Source: Cytophagales bacterium (GTDB taxonomy: Bacteria > Pseudomonadota > Gammaproteobacteria > Burkholderiales > Burkholderiaceae_C). Taken from it: a stretch of 45,144 nt of DNA. The notes beneath the pieces were generated by a model that saw only the letters and a program-made list of their open reading frames with translations, did not search any database and had not been told where the DNA came from. The translations under genes and the position numbers were made by a program. The stretch is taken from NCBI GenBank assembly GCA_030054145.1, contig JASGCK010000018.1:1-45144 (forward strand), in the 5' to 3' direction. Positions 1 to 8,357 of the stretch are shown in pieces; the first letter of the stretch is position 1, and every line of letters starts with the position of its first letter.

Positions 1-51
1 CTCCTAAGTCGATGCTTTATGCACTTAGACTGGATGGCTAACTGCTTTTTT
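1..51. repeat. Left copy of 51-bp inverted repeat at the contig ends
   Basis: These 51 bases are the exact reverse complement of 45090-45140. Beyond the repeat the two flanks differ, except for one extra T in the T-run here and a shared AGG. Both ends of the sequence therefore run outward into the same repeated element, probably the end of an insertion sequence that stopped assembly. The element itself lies outside the window and I could not identify it. The stretch from 52 to 160 between this repeat and the lipA end holds no gene I can support. Confidence 0.85.
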
Positions 52-160
52 TAGGTTTATGCCGTTGCATGGAAGTGCTGGATTCCACGCTTTCAATGAC
101 TTGTCGCGCAACCAATACTTTGCAGCGTAAGACAAGGCGAAAAACACAGCGTCCACAATT

Positions 161-200
161 TTTCTCATGGACTTATGGTTTTTCTCACTGGCTTATGGTT
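161..200. repeat. 20-bp tandem duplication over the lipA stop codon
   Basis: Bases 161-180 and 181-200 are two adjacent copies of a 20-bp unit differing at three positions. The inner copy contains the last codons and stop of lipA (minus strand, reading T-I-S-Q-stop). The outer copy would read T-I-S-P-stop. This looks like a small duplication of the gene end that left the reading frame intact. Confidence 0.7.
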
Positions 201-1183
201 GGTGAAACAAGCACATGGTGCGCCTGCTGATCCGCGTGATAACTTGACCGCACCATTGCCCCCACAGCCGCGTGGGAGAAGCCCATTTCATAAGCCTTAG
301 CTTCAAACATCTTGAACGTGTCGGGATGCACATAGCGGCGCACGGGCAGATGACTGGTGGAGGGCGCTAGGTATTGCCCGATGGTGAGCATATCGATGTG
401 GTGGTCGCGCATATCTTGCATGACTTGCAAAATCTCTTCGTCCGTCTCACCAAGGCCGACCATGATGCCGCTCTTGGTGGGTACGTTTGGATGCAGTGCC
501 TTGAATTTTTTGAGTAAGTTCAGGCTGAATTGATAGTCCGAACCGGGACGCGCTTCTTTGTAGAGTCTTGGCGCGGTCTCTAGGTTGTGGTTCATCACGT
601 CGGGCGGAGCGAGCTTCAAAATCTCTAGTGCGCGGTCATCGCGTCCTCTAAAGTCGGGCACTAAGATTTCGATTTGCGTGCTGGGTGAGTGCTCGCGCAC
701 AGCGCGGATGCAATCCACAAAATGCTGCGAGCCGCCGTCGCGTAGGTCGTCGCGATCCACGCTGGTGATGACTACGTATTTGAGCTTGAGTGCTGCAATG
801 GTCTTGGCTAAATTGAGCGGCTCATTCACGTCTAGCGGATCGGGCCTGCCATGTCCGACATCACAAAACGGACAACGCCGCGTACACTTGTCGCCCATGA
901 TCATGAAGGTCGCCGTGCCTTTGCCAAAGCACTCGCCGATATTGGGGCACGAAGCTTCTTCGCACACTGTGTTGAGTTTGTTGTCGCGCAGAATTTGTTT
1001 GATTTCGTTAAACCGTGTCGAGGACGAGCCTGCTTTCACCCGAATCCAATCGGGTTTTTTGAGCACTTCAGCCTGCACAACTTTGACAGGAATGCGCGAC
1101 AGCTTGGCTGCGGCTTTTTGTTTGGCGAGGGGGTTGTATTGCTCTGTCGTTTGAGCGGTGCGGACGACTTCAGATGTACTCAT
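185..1183 (-). CDS. lipA: Lipoyl synthase
   Basis: Radical SAM enzyme that inserts two sulfur atoms into protein-bound octanoyl groups to make lipoyl cofactors for 2-oxoacid dehydrogenases and the glycine cleavage system. The 332-residue protein shows both cysteine sets of LipA: C74-C79-C85 in [12 protein letters not shown] for the auxiliary cluster, and C100-C104-C107 in CTRRCPFC for the radical SAM cluster. Length is normal for the family. I chose the ATG giving MSTSEVV; the frame stays open 19 codons upstream but that stretch has no family character. The partner gene lipB, often just upstream in relatives, is not present here; the upstream DNA is non-coding. Confidence 0.97.
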   Translation of the reverse strand: MSTSEVVRTAQTTEQYNPLAKQKAAAKLSRIPVKVVQAEVLKKPDWIRVKAGSSSTRFNEIKQILRDNKLNTVCEEASCPNIGECFGKGTATFMIMGDKCTRRCPFCDVGHGRPDPLDVNEPLNLAKTIAALKLKYVVITSVDRDDLRDGGSQHFVDCIRAVREHSPSTQIEILVPDFRGRDDRALEILKLAPPDVMNHNLETAPRLYKEARPGSDYQFSLNLLKKFKALHPNVPTKSGIMVGLGETDEEILQVMQDMRDHHIDMLTIGQYLAPSTSHLPVRRYVHPDTFKMFEAKAYEMGFSHAAVGAMVRSSYHADQQAHHVLVSPTISQ

Positions 1184-1302
1184 GGTCGGATTTTCTCTTG
1201 AATAGCGTTGTTTCGGTTGGTGCCATGCACGCGAGGCCACGTGCAGCGGCCTGTGGTGGGGTTAGGGATTGGTAGGTTTTGAGGGAGAGGGAGGGCATGA
1301 GC

Positions 1303-1428
1303 AGTTGTTTAATAGTTGTTTAAAGTTTTTCTCGATATCGCGATTAAACAACTCTAAAGCATTGATTTATCTTAATATTTATTTTTGAAGTTTAAATATC
1401 CTTGTTTAACATACACAAGTTAAACAAC
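1303..1428. promoter_or_regulatory. Cluster of GTTGTTTAA motifs between lipA and tonB
   Basis: The 390-base gap between lipA and tonB is AT-rich in its middle and contains a repeated motif. AGTTGTTTAA occurs at 1303-1312 and again at 1314-1323. The inverted form TTAAACAACT is at 1344-1353, a related CTTGTTTAAC at 1401-1410, and GTTAAACAAC at 1419-1428. Direct and inverted copies near two divergent genes suggest an array of operator sites. I do not recognise the regulator. No ORF of note lies here. Confidence 0.5.
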
Positions 1429-1454
1429 TCAATCAGTAGGTTGTCGGTGGTTTG

Positions 1455-1480
1455 CCCTTCGACAGGCGCAGGGCGAGCGG
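1455..1480 (+). repeat. Solitary REP-like half-repeat
   Basis: The stretch cccttcgacaggcgcaggg continuing into gcgagcgg is one arm of the REP-like repeat that occurs as inverted pairs at 7314-7378 and 15016-15079. Here only one arm is present, about 95 bases before tonB. Confidence 0.6.
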
Positions 1481-1573
1481 TATCGGACTTAGGGTGAGCG
1501 GCAGTATCAAACGCTGCGGGGCGGTTGAGCCAATTAAGTGTGGGCATAGCTGGGCAATTCTACAATCGCACCC

Positions 1574-2323
1574 ATGCCGACGATGCCTATCCCTACATTA
1601 CGAAACGTGGACCCTTACGCCAGAACTCCAGCCAAGTTATCTAAAACGGGCAAGAGCAAGACTTTGTTGCTGGTGCTGGCTTTGCATTTGGGCTTGGCTT
1701 GGCTTTTGCAAATGGTGTGGCAGAACCGCGCAGCGATTCAAAGTGCGCCTGCGGTGGTAGTGGCTCAGTTGCTGCAAGAGTTTCGTGCGCCGCCGCCGCC
1801 ACAGCCGCCTGCGCCAAAGGTCGCCTCGCCGCAGCCTAAGCCCCTATTGCCTTTGCAGGCTCCCATGCCGCCAAGCCAGATTCAGCAAGCCTTGCCGGCC
1901 ATCACGACTGCGCCAGCGCCTGCTGTCACTGCTAACGTACCCGCGCAGGCTCTGGCGGATAGTGCGCCGCATGCGCCTGCCGCAGTCGCGTCCAAAGCTG
2001 CGCCTGTGGCTGCGGCGGCTGTACCGGCGGCTGCAGCGGTGGTTGTGCCTGCGGTTGTGCGGGGCGATTCTTGCGATAAACCACGTTATCCGCCAACTTC
2101 GGAGCGCCTGCGCGAGGAGGGGGTTGTTAGCCTCAAATTTTTAATCAGCGAAAATGGACAGGTGGTCAGCGGTAGTGTGGAGAAGTCCAGCGGTTACCGG
2201 CGCTTAGACGATGCGGCTTTGGCGGCGCTTCGATTGTGTAAGTTCACGCCTGCTATGGTAGATGGCAAGCCTCGGCAAGAATGGTCGGCGCTACGCTATC
2301 GCTGGGAACTAAAGGATGAGTAG
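1574..2323 (+). CDS. tonB: TonB-like energy transducer
   Basis: Inner-membrane-anchored periplasmic protein that passes proton-motive energy from ExbB-ExbD to outer-membrane receptors, usually for iron or cobalamin uptake. The 249 residues show a short cytoplasmic start, one membrane segment at about 30-48, a long Pro/Ala-rich linker (about 70-165) able to span the periplasm, and a C-terminal TonB domain from about 167 with the typical YPP, SG-Y-LD-AAL and F-PA patterns. It heads a compact set with exbB, exbD, exbD and coq7. The start at 1574 gives a conventional N-terminus; a second in-frame ATG lies nine bases on. No strong ribosome site is visible. Confidence 0.9.
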   Translation: MPTMPIPTLRNVDPYARTPAKLSKTGKSKTLLLVLALHLGLAWLLQMVWQNRAAIQSAPAVVVAQLLQEFRAPPPPQPPAPKVASPQPKPLLPLQAPMPPSQIQQALPAITTAPAPAVTANVPAQALADSAPHAPAAVASKAAPVAAAAVPAAAAVVVPAVVRGDSCDKPRYPPTSERLREEGVVSLKFLISENGQVVSGSVEKSSGYRRLDDAALAALRLCKFTPAMVDGKPRQEWSALRYRWELKDE

Positions 2324-2370
2324 CAATGACCAAGTCGTTGTCAGGTAAAAATAGCTAAGGAATAAAAAAG

Positions 2371-2982
2371 ATGGATAACCCTTATGGATTGATGGCGCTA
2401 TGGGCGCAGGGCGACTGGGTCGCTAAAGGCACGCTCTTGGTGCTGGCTTTGATGAGTCTGGGCTCGTGGACGATTATTTTGTCTAAGTTTTTTGATCAAC
2501 AAAAGCTCAAAAAACAAGCTGCACAAGTTGACGCGGCATTTTGGTCGGCTACCAGCGTGGTTGTGGGCACTGAGCAGTTGTCCGCAGACAGTGCGTATCG
2601 CTACGTTGCCGAGTCGGCGCTCGCAACTGAGCAGCGCGGGCGTTCCACGGAGCAAAGCATTGAGCGGGCGCTGGCTAAAGTGCAAAGTCGCTGGTCGGAT
2701 GGCATGACGTTTTTGGCAACCGTGGGCTCTACCGCGCCGTTTGTGGGCTTGTTTGGCACGGTCTGGGGTATTTACAACGCGCTCGTCAAAATTGGCGTGT
2801 CGGGGCAGGCCAGTATTGATAAGGTCGCAGGGCCCGTGGGCGAGGCACTCATCATGACCGCTTTGGGCTTGGCGGTGGCTGTGCCTGCGGTGCTGGGCTA
2901 CAACTGGTTGGTGCGCCGTAACAAGCTGGCTATGGAGCATTTGCGCGAGTTTGGGATGGATCTCTCCACTTCAATCAAATAA
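2371..2982 (+). CDS. exbB: ExbB/TolQ/MotA-family proton channel protein
   Basis: Pentameric inner-membrane subunit of the TonB energising motor. The 203-residue protein has the expected three membrane segments: near residues 15-38, then 118-140 (TVGSTAPFVGLFGTVWGIY, the family hallmark) and about 160-182. An AAGGA ribosome site at 2357-2361 precedes the ATG at a suitable distance. It follows tonB and is two bases from the first exbD, so the subunits are probably made together. TolQ is the main alternative, but the TonB neighbour and absence of tolA/tolB favour ExbB. Confidence 0.92.
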   Translation: MDNPYGLMALWAQGDWVAKGTLLVLALMSLGSWTIILSKFFDQQKLKKQAAQVDAAFWSATSVVVGTEQLSADSAYRYVAESALATEQRGRSTEQSIERALAKVQSRWSDGMTFLATVGSTAPFVGLFGTVWGIYNALVKIGVSGQASIDKVAGPVGEALIMTALGLAVAVPAVLGYNWLVRRNKLAMEHLREFGMDLSTSIK

Positions 2983-2984
2983 AC

Positions 2985-3401
2985 ATGGCCTTATCCTATC
3001 GTTCGACTGACGAGGAGCGCGTCCTCTCTGACATCAACACCACGCCGTTAGTGGACGTGATGTTGGTGCTGCTGATCATCTTTTTAATCACCATTCCCGT
3101 GGTGACGATTTCCATCAAAGTTGATCTGCCCCAAGAGTCCAACACGGTGCGCGAAACGAAGCCTGAGAACATCGTGGTGTCGGTGGATGGCGCGGGGCGT
3201 ATCTTCTGGTTTGACGGCTTGATTGATAGCGCAGAGCTTGGCAAGCGCTTATCTGGCGTGGCTTCGCGCTTGCCACAGCCAGAAGTGCAGATTCGCGGCG
3301 ACGGCAAAGCGGACTATCAAAGCGTAGGAAAAATTGTCAGCGCGGCTCGATTGGCGGGCATCACCAAAATCGGTTTTATTACGGAGCCAGCCTCCAAATG
3401 A
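2985..3401 (+). CDS. exbD: ExbD-family biopolymer transport protein, first copy
   Basis: ExbD subunit that sits in the ExbB channel and carries the protonatable aspartate. The 138-residue protein begins with a short cytoplasmic piece, then DINTTPLVDVMLVLLIIF, where the Asp in LVDVMLVLL is the conserved proton-carrying residue. A periplasmic domain follows. It overlaps the second exbD by four bases (ATGA), implying coupled translation. The two ExbD proteins share the membrane helix but differ clearly in the periplasmic part. Confidence 0.93.
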   Translation: MALSYRSTDEERVLSDINTTPLVDVMLVLLIIFLITIPVVTISIKVDLPQESNTVRETKPENIVVSVDGAGRIFWFDGLIDSAELGKRLSGVASRLPQPEVQIRGDGKADYQSVGKIVSAARLAGITKIGFITEPASK

Positions 3402-3832
3402 GTATGCGATTAGGGACTGACCCCGATGCGTCTGATGACGGTTTAATGACCGAGATGAACACCACGCCGCTCATTGACGTGATGCTGGTGCTCTTGGTGA
3501 TGCTGATCATCACGATTCCGATTCAACTGCATTCGGTCAATATGAACTTTTCGCAAAGCCCCGCGAATGCGCCAAAAACAAAACCGCAGATCATCAAAAT
3601 TGACATCAACGCGAGCAATCAAATTGTGTGGAATGCCGAGGTCTTGGCGGATAAGGCCGCGCTGCAAGTCAAGCTGGACGAGCTCGCGCGCGCATCTGCG
3701 AGCAACGCCGAACAACCTGAAATCCACATCAAACCCAGCGACAGCGCTAAGTACGATAACGTGGCGGCGGTGCTGGCGGCGGCGCAGCGCTCGGGTTTTA
3801 AAAAAATTGGAATAGTCAGTCTTACCCCATGA
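3398..3832 (+). CDS. exbD: ExbD-family biopolymer transport protein, second copy
   Basis: Second ExbD paralogue, 144 residues, with the same helix pattern ([20 protein letters not shown]) including the conserved Asp. It overlaps the upstream exbD at its start and coq7 at its end by four bases each. Two consecutive exbD genes after exbB are known in several proteobacteria, where the second is sometimes needed for particular receptors; which role applies here cannot be read from the sequence. Confidence 0.92.
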   Translation: MSMRLGTDPDASDDGLMTEMNTTPLIDVMLVLLVMLIITIPIQLHSVNMNFSQSPANAPKTKPQIIKIDINASNQIVWNAEVLADKAALQVKLDELARASASNAEQPEIHIKPSDSAKYDNVAAVLAAAQRSGFKKIGIVSLTP

Positions 3833-4482
3833 CACACATCACTTTGTCACCTGTTGATTGCTTCATGCAAAGCGCCGACACTGCGCTGCGCACTTTGTTT
3901 GCCAAGCCACGCGCTGCAAGGTCTTCGCCTCAGTCTGCGCTGTCTGCGGCTGAGTTATCGATGGAAGAAAAACGCCATGCGGCAGGTTTGATGCGCGTTA
4001 ACCATGTGGGCGAGATTTGTGCGCAGGCGCTTTATTCGGCACAAGCCCTCACAGCCAAAACGGACGCGCTTCGCACGCAGTTTGAGCAAGCGGCGAAAGA
4101 AGAGATGGATCATTTGGCGTGGACGGCAGATCGGTTGTCGCAGTTGGATAGTCGCCCCTCGCTGCTCAATCCATTGTGGTACGCGGGGGCGTTTGGACTG
4201 GGCTTGTTGGCAGGACGCTTGGGCGAGGGCGTGAGTCTTGGGTTTTTAGCCGAAACGGAAGCGCAAGTCGAAGCGCATTTGGCGAGTCATCTGTTGGATA
4301 ACGCGATGGGTTTACCCGCCTGCGATCATGCATCCCGAGCTATCGTGGCGCAGATGCAGCAAGATGAAGCTGCGCATAGCCAAGCGGCAAAAGATGCAGG
4401 TGCTACGGAGTTGTCAAATGCAAGCAAAGAGTTGATGCGCAAAGCCGCCAAAATCATGACTACCGTGGCATACCGCATTTAA
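3829..4482 (+). CDS. coq7: Coq7-type demethoxyubiquinone hydroxylase
   Basis: Di-iron monooxygenase that performs a late ring hydroxylation in ubiquinone synthesis at the inner membrane. The 217 residues include the ferritin-like iron ligands expected of Coq7: E62 in NHVGE, an E-x-x-H at 92-95 (EEMDH), a Glu-rich helix around ETEAQVEAH, and a C-terminal DEAAH. It overlaps the second exbD by four bases, so it is co-transcribed with the TonB motor although the functions have no obvious direct link. The first 45 residues are variable, as usual for betaproteobacterial members. Confidence 0.95.
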   Translation: MTHITLSPVDCFMQSADTALRTLFAKPRAARSSPQSALSAAELSMEEKRHAAGLMRVNHVGEICAQALYSAQALTAKTDALRTQFEQAAKEEMDHLAWTADRLSQLDSRPSLLNPLWYAGAFGLGLLAGRLGEGVSLGFLAETEAQVEAHLASHLLDNAMGLPACDHASRAIVAQMQQDEAAHSQAAKDAGATELSNASKELMRKAAKIMTTVAYRI

Positions 4483-4534
4483 GGAATTACCCCTTAATCC
4501 CCCCTACCCATTTATCCCTCTATCCCTCTACCCC

Positions 4535-5017
4535 TTAATTCCAACCGATGGACTCCAGTCCCTGTTCGCTGATACAGCGCTGGACAAAATTGCGATAGAG
4601 TGGATTGGCTTGAGTCGGGCGCATCGCGCCGCTAGTTGCGCCTACTGCGCCGCCCACAGCCGCCCCCGCAACGCCTTGCGCCAAAGAGCCCTCTAGATTG
4701 CGTCCAGATACCAAACCGCCCACAATGCCCGCCACGGCTGACAGGGCACCGCCCGCTGCTGCGCCTTGGGCGACGGAGTTGTTTTGCGCCATAGGACTCA
4801 GTCCTGCGGCTTCGGCCTTTGCCATGCAGGCGTTGACTTGCGCCTCGGCCGCAGCTTGTCCCATTTTGTTAAAGGTGGCGTTGGGGTAGAGCAAAGGCTT
4901 GGCTGAACGAGCGGGTGTTGTTGCGCAGCCAGACATCAAAGCAAAACTGGTGAACAAACTAGCGAGCGAGAGTGGGTGAGTGAGTAAGGTGCGGAATGAG
5001 TTTTTGTGCATGATCAT
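4535..5017 (-). CDS. Glycine-zipper lipoprotein
   Basis: Predicted lipoprotein of 160 residues. A signal peptide ends in the lipobox LMSGC, so the mature protein would start at that Cys and be lipid-anchored. The middle is rich in Gly and Ala at regular spacing (AAAGGALSAVAGIVGG, then AGAAVGGAVGATSG), the pattern of glycine-zipper membrane segments. The start could be either of two ATGs six bases apart (MIMH or MHKN). It is convergent with coq7. The 52-base gap between them contains CCCCTTAAT direct repeats around a TATCCCTC-rich stretch. The precise role is unknown. Confidence 0.8.
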   Translation of the reverse strand: MIMHKNSFRTLLTHPLSLASLFTSFALMSGCATTPARSAKPLLYPNATFNKMGQAAAEAQVNACMAKAEAAGLSPMAQNNSVAQGAAAGGALSAVAGIVGGLVSGRNLEGSLAQGVAGAAVGGAVGATSGAMRPTQANPLYRNFVQRCISEQGLESIGWN

Positions 5018-5165
5018 GATGCTTTCTTAAAAAAGATAACGCTAAATATAACAGTAGCCCATTTAACATCGGCGAGGCGCCTCAGGCTGACAAGTTTGTA
5101 AGAAATACGGGTTTAGTCTTGGCTACAATACAACTTTTCAAAATTTGCGAAGGTGTTTTTTTAGA

Positions 5166-5303
5166 ATGTCAGCAAAACTCCACGAGAAACAACAGCCCGC
5201 CGACGTGGTTGAGGCCATTGTTCCTATGATGCCCATCGTGTTGCCCATTGTGGGCGGCGCTCTTATTTTTCTATTAGCCTTTATCGCTGTTTTTATGGCG
5301 TGA
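5166..5303 (+). CDS. 45-residue single-span membrane peptide
   Basis: A short ORF that starts MSAKLHEKQQPADVVEAIVP and continues with a strongly hydrophobic C-terminal half, one predicted membrane helix (about residues 21-44). A GAAGG ribosome-like site lies at 5149-5153, a little far upstream, and a TACAAT -10-like hexamer at 5124-5129. It points the same way as pckG, 92 bases before it. The charged start, clean helix and upstream signals make it a credible gene. I do not know its function. Confidence 0.6.
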   Translation: MSAKLHEKQQPADVVEAIVPMMPIVLPIVGGALIFLLAFIAVFMA

Positions 5304-5395
5304 GGTTCTAGCAACCCACTCTCGCGTTGGCGGCGTTCATTGCGATCGGCTGGTCTAACGCACCCTCTCCCCTTTAGATTCATCCGAAAGCTTTT

Positions 5396-7273
5396 ATGTC
5401 TATGACTCAACAGACAGGAACAACTGTTTCTGCATCCGCCACAGCCCCTGCGTATGTCAAGCACCCCAAGTTGATTGCTTGGGTGCAGCAAATGATCGAT
5501 ATGTTGCAACCAGCCGCCATCCATTGGTGCGATGGCAGCCAAGAGGAATACGACCGTTTGTGCGAGCAACTTGTGCGTGCAGGCGTGTTCAAGCGCTTAA
5601 ACCCTGCCAAACGTCCGAATTCATTTTTGGCGTTATCCGATCCGTCCGACGTGGCACGTGTGGAAGATCGCACGTACATCTGCTCTGAGAAAAAGGAAGA
5701 CGCAGGCCCCACCAATAACTGGAGAGCACCCGCCGAGATGCGGGCTGAGACACTGCCGCTGTTTACTGGCGCGATGCGTGGTCGTACCCTGTACGTTGTG
5801 CCGTTTAGCATGGGGCCACTTGGCTCGCCGATTGCCCATATTGGTATTGAACTCTCCGACAGCGCCTACGTCGCAGTCAACATGAAACTCATGACGCGCA
5901 TGGGCAAAGACGTGTACGGCGTGCTGGGCGAGAGCGGTCATTTTGTGCCTTGCGTGCATACCGTGGGCGCACCACTGGCAGCAGGTGAACGCGACAAAAC
6001 AAACTGGCCTTGCAATCAAACCAAGTACATCATTCATTACCCAGAAACGCAAGAAATTTGGAGCTACGGCTCGGGCTACGGCGGCAATGCGCTCCTTGGC
6101 AAAAAATGCTTTGCGCTACGCATTGCATCCAACATGGGGCGCGAGCAAGGTTGGCTGGCCGAACATATGCTGATTCTTGGCGTGACCAATCCACAAGGCA
6201 AAAAATACCACGTCGCTGCAGCGTTCCCCAGTGCTTGCGGAAAGACCAATTTCTCGATGCTGGTGCCGCCAAGCGGCTTTGCTGGCTGGACGGTCACCAC
6301 GGTGGGTGACGACATTGCTTGGATTAAGCCAGGCCCCAGTGGTGAACTACGCGCCATCAATCCAGAAGCAGGTTACTTTGGTGTCGCGCCAGGGACCAAT
6401 ATGCAGACCAATCCGAACTGTATGTTGTCGCTCAACAAAGATACGATTTTTACGAACGTGGCGCTTACCGATGACGGCGATGTGTGGTGGGAGGGCATGG
6501 AGAAAGATACAGGCAAACTGCCTGATCATTTGATTGACTGGCAAGGTAAAGATTGGACACCGCAAATCGCCCAAGAGACGGGCGCAAAAGCTGCGCACCC
6601 GAACTCACGCTTCACTATCCACGCCAGCAACAACCCCGCGATTGATGCCCACGCCAACGACCCCGCAGGCGTGCCGATTGATGCGTTCATTTTTGGCGGT
6701 CGCCGCTCCAATACTGTGCCGCTTATTACGGAAGCCCGTACATGGACAGAAGGCGTGTACATGGCTGCGACTATGGGTTCTGAGACCACAGCCGCCATTG
6801 CAGGCGCACAGGGCGTGGTACGCCGCGACCCATTCGCCATGATCGCGTTTTGCGGCTACAACATGAGCGACTACTTCCAGCATTGGCTCAACATGGGCGA
6901 GAAGTTGATTGCGGGCGGCGCTTTGCAGCCCAAAATCTACAACTCCAACTGGTTCCGCAAAGGCGAAGACGGCAAATTTATCTGGCCAGGTTATGGCGAG
7001 AATATGCGCGTGCTCAAGTGGATCATCGACCGCATCGAAGGAAAAGCGAGCGGCATCGATACGCCGTTTGGCGTCACTCCCAGCTATGCCGATTTGAACT
7101 GGGATGGCTTAGATTTTGGCGCAGACAAGTTCGAGCAAGTCACCAGCTTTGACACAAACTTGTGGACGGAAGAGCTGAAATTGCATCAAACACATTTCGA
7201 TATGCTCCACTACCACTTGCCAAAAGAGCTGGTGGACGTGAAGGTGAAGATTGAGGCGCGGCTGGCTGCTTGA
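5396..7273 (+). CDS. pckG: Phosphoenolpyruvate carboxykinase (GTP)
   Basis: Converts oxaloacetate and GTP to phosphoenolpyruvate, the first committed step of gluconeogenesis. The 625-residue length and the motif [13 protein letters not shown] (277-289), the phosphate-binding loop with the reactive cysteine of the GTP class, identify it. Other matches include the [17 protein letters not shown] segment and the C-terminal nucleotide-binding part. Two in-frame ATGs (5396 and 5402) are possible starts. It stands alone, with a REP-like inverted repeat just after it. Confidence 0.97.
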   Translation: MSMTQQTGTTVSASATAPAYVKHPKLIAWVQQMIDMLQPAAIHWCDGSQEEYDRLCEQLVRAGVFKRLNPAKRPNSFLALSDPSDVARVEDRTYICSEKKEDAGPTNNWRAPAEMRAETLPLFTGAMRGRTLYVVPFSMGPLGSPIAHIGIELSDSAYVAVNMKLMTRMGKDVYGVLGESGHFVPCVHTVGAPLAAGERDKTNWPCNQTKYIIHYPETQEIWSYGSGYGGNALLGKKCFALRIASNMGREQGWLAEHMLILGVTNPQGKKYHVAAAFPSACGKTNFSMLVPPSGFAGWTVTTVGDDIAWIKPGPSGELRAINPEAGYFGVAPGTNMQTNPNCMLSLNKDTIFTNVALTDDGDVWWEGMEKDTGKLPDHLIDWQGKDWTPQIAQETGAKAAHPNSRFTIHASNNPAIDAHANDPAGVPIDAFIFGGRRSNTVPLITEARTWTEGVYMAATMGSETTAAIAGAQGVVRRDPFAMIAFCGYNMSDYFQHWLNMGEKLIAGGALQPKIYNSNWFRKGEDGKFIWPGYGENMRVLKWIIDRIEGKASGIDTPFGVTPSYADLNWDGLDFGADKFEQVTSFDTNLWTEELKLHQTHFDMLHYHLPKELVDVKVKIEARLAA

Positions 7274-7313
7274 GTCGCGACTGGCGGGTTAAGTCATGTG
7301 TGACAGGCGAGCC

Positions 7314-7378
7314 CGTTCGCCCTGAGCTTGTCGAAGGGGCAGTGTTTGATTGACTTCGACAGGCTCAGCCCGAACGGA
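7314..7378. repeat. REP-like inverted repeat
   Basis: Arm ccgttcgccctgagcttgtc with the following gaagggg (7314-7340) pairs with cttcgacaggctcagcccga continuing to gaacgg (7355-7378), separated by 14 bases. The RNA could fold into a long hairpin, so it may also end or protect the pckG transcript. The same repeat recurs at 15016-15079, and single arms lie inside several genes. Confidence 0.85.
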
Positions 7379-7428
7379 AATGCGGTTATGCAGAGTGTCC
7401 CGAAGCTTGATGAAGCTATTACAGTAGT

Positions 7429-7483
7429 CATACATCTCAATAGCCATACATCACGATATACATCATGCTAAAATTGAAGCATG
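7429..7483. promoter_or_regulatory. Probable operator of the VapBC pair
   Basis: Upstream of the antitoxin start are three similar 8-mers: CATACATC at 7429-7436 and 7445-7452, and TATACATC at 7457-7464. Next is an inverted repeat, CATGCT (7464-7469) and AGCATG (7478-7483), the second half covering the start codon. VapBC complexes commonly bind such repeats in their own promoters; the assignment is by position and pattern only. Confidence 0.45.
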
Positions 7484-7738
7484 ACAACGACAACTCTCCA
7501 CCGTACTCAAATCTATTTATCTAACAGCCAGCAAGCCACGCTAGGCGCGATGGCGCGTGCGCAGCGTAGTACGAGTAGCGCATTGATTCGAGAGGCGATT
7601 GACTCGTTTATTGCTGTACAACCCGTGCAGCAAAATCGTGCGCTCAGGATGCGCGCGGCAGGGCAGTGGCAACCTGATAACGCTCGCTTTAAGCGCGTGA
7701 CACTCGATGAGTTGCGTAGCGAGGAGCGCAGATTTTGA
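7481..7738 (+). CDS. Ribbon-helix-helix antitoxin (VapB-like)
   Basis: Small 85-residue DNA-binding protein with a ribbon-helix-helix beginning: a beta strand (TLHRTQIYLS), then helices (QQATLGAMARAQ, STSSALIREAIDSFI). The basic C-terminal tail ends where the PIN toxin starts, overlapping by TTGA, the usual arrangement for an antitoxin-toxin pair. It probably binds and neutralises the downstream nuclease and represses the operon through the repeats before it. Confidence 0.85.
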   Translation: MTTTTLHRTQIYLSNSQQATLGAMARAQRSTSSALIREAIDSFIAVQPVQQNRALRMRAAGQWQPDNARFKRVTLDELRSEERRF

Positions 7739-8124
7739 AAACGCCACTTGTCGATACGGACGTGTGGATTGATTTTTTGCGTGGCGTGCCAGAAGCGGTC
7801 GATTTTGTAGGGCAACTTCCAGATATCGTTTGTGTGAGTGCCATCAGCGTCGCCGAGCTTTACGCTGGTGTTCGTGAAGGCAAAGAGCGCGAGGTATTAG
7901 GTGACCTCATCACTTCGCTCAAAGTTATTTCACTGGATGATGCAGGCGCAGCACATGGCGGACTCATTCGCCGAGATTTTGGTAAATCGCATGGCGTGGG
8001 TTTAAGTGATGCTTTGATTGCGGCTACTGCGCTACAGCATGATTGCCAACTGTTCACGCTGAATGTGAAACATTACCCCGCGCTGCCCAAGGCACAAGTT
8101 ACAAAGCCTTACGCTAAAACCTAA
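7735..8124 (+). CDS. vapC: PIN-domain ribonuclease toxin (VapC-like)
   Basis: 129-residue PIN-domain protein, probably a toxin that cleaves RNA when its antitoxin is lost. Visible acidic residues of the active site are D7 (and D9) in LVDTDVWIDFLRG, E41 in SVAELYAG and D92 in GLSDALIAATAL. The start is the TTG at 7735, which overlaps the antitoxin stop; a GAGGAG ribosome site at 7721-7726 supports it. The following 233 bases to aroE hold no gene; they contain a 10-bp palindrome GACATATGTC (8176-8185) and a pyrimidine-rich stretch. Confidence 0.9.
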   Translation: MKTPLVDTDVWIDFLRGVPEAVDFVGQLPDIVCVSAISVAELYAGVREGKEREVLGDLITSLKVISLDDAGAAHGGLIRRDFGKSHGVGLSDALIAATALQHDCQLFTLNVKHYPALPKAQVTKPYAKT

Positions 8125-8357
8125 CATCCAACCAAGCCCTCAGCTCTGCAAACACAGGGTTTGAATCCACTTTATGACATATGTCGTGATAGAGCGCTGC
8201 GCCGCTTGCGAGCGCACTGCGCACTGCGCCATGATCCATTTGCCAAGTCTTGGTGCGTGCGTTGGTGGGGTTCGTAGATAAAATCAGCGTTGATCTCGCT
8301 TATCCACCTCGCCTCCTCATCTCCTCGCCCCCTCATCTCTTTACTCATTGGATTGTT

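Noticed and set aside
104-169. Reading of the minus strand as an IS5-like transposase start (MRKIVDAVFFALS)
   Set aside because: Only about a dozen residues are suggestive; the rest does not continue the family pattern, so it was not called.
4483-4534. Repeated TATCCCTC words as a possible CRISPR or terminator
   Set aside because: Too short and irregular for an array, and no stable hairpin with a T-run is seen.
5138-5569. 143-residue minus-strand frame across the pckG start
   Set aside because: It overlaps the well-supported pckG and the small membrane peptide, and shows no recognisable protein features.
8250-8357. Longer N-terminus for aroE
   Set aside because: The 36 extra residues do not resemble the family; the ATG at 8358 gives the conserved start.
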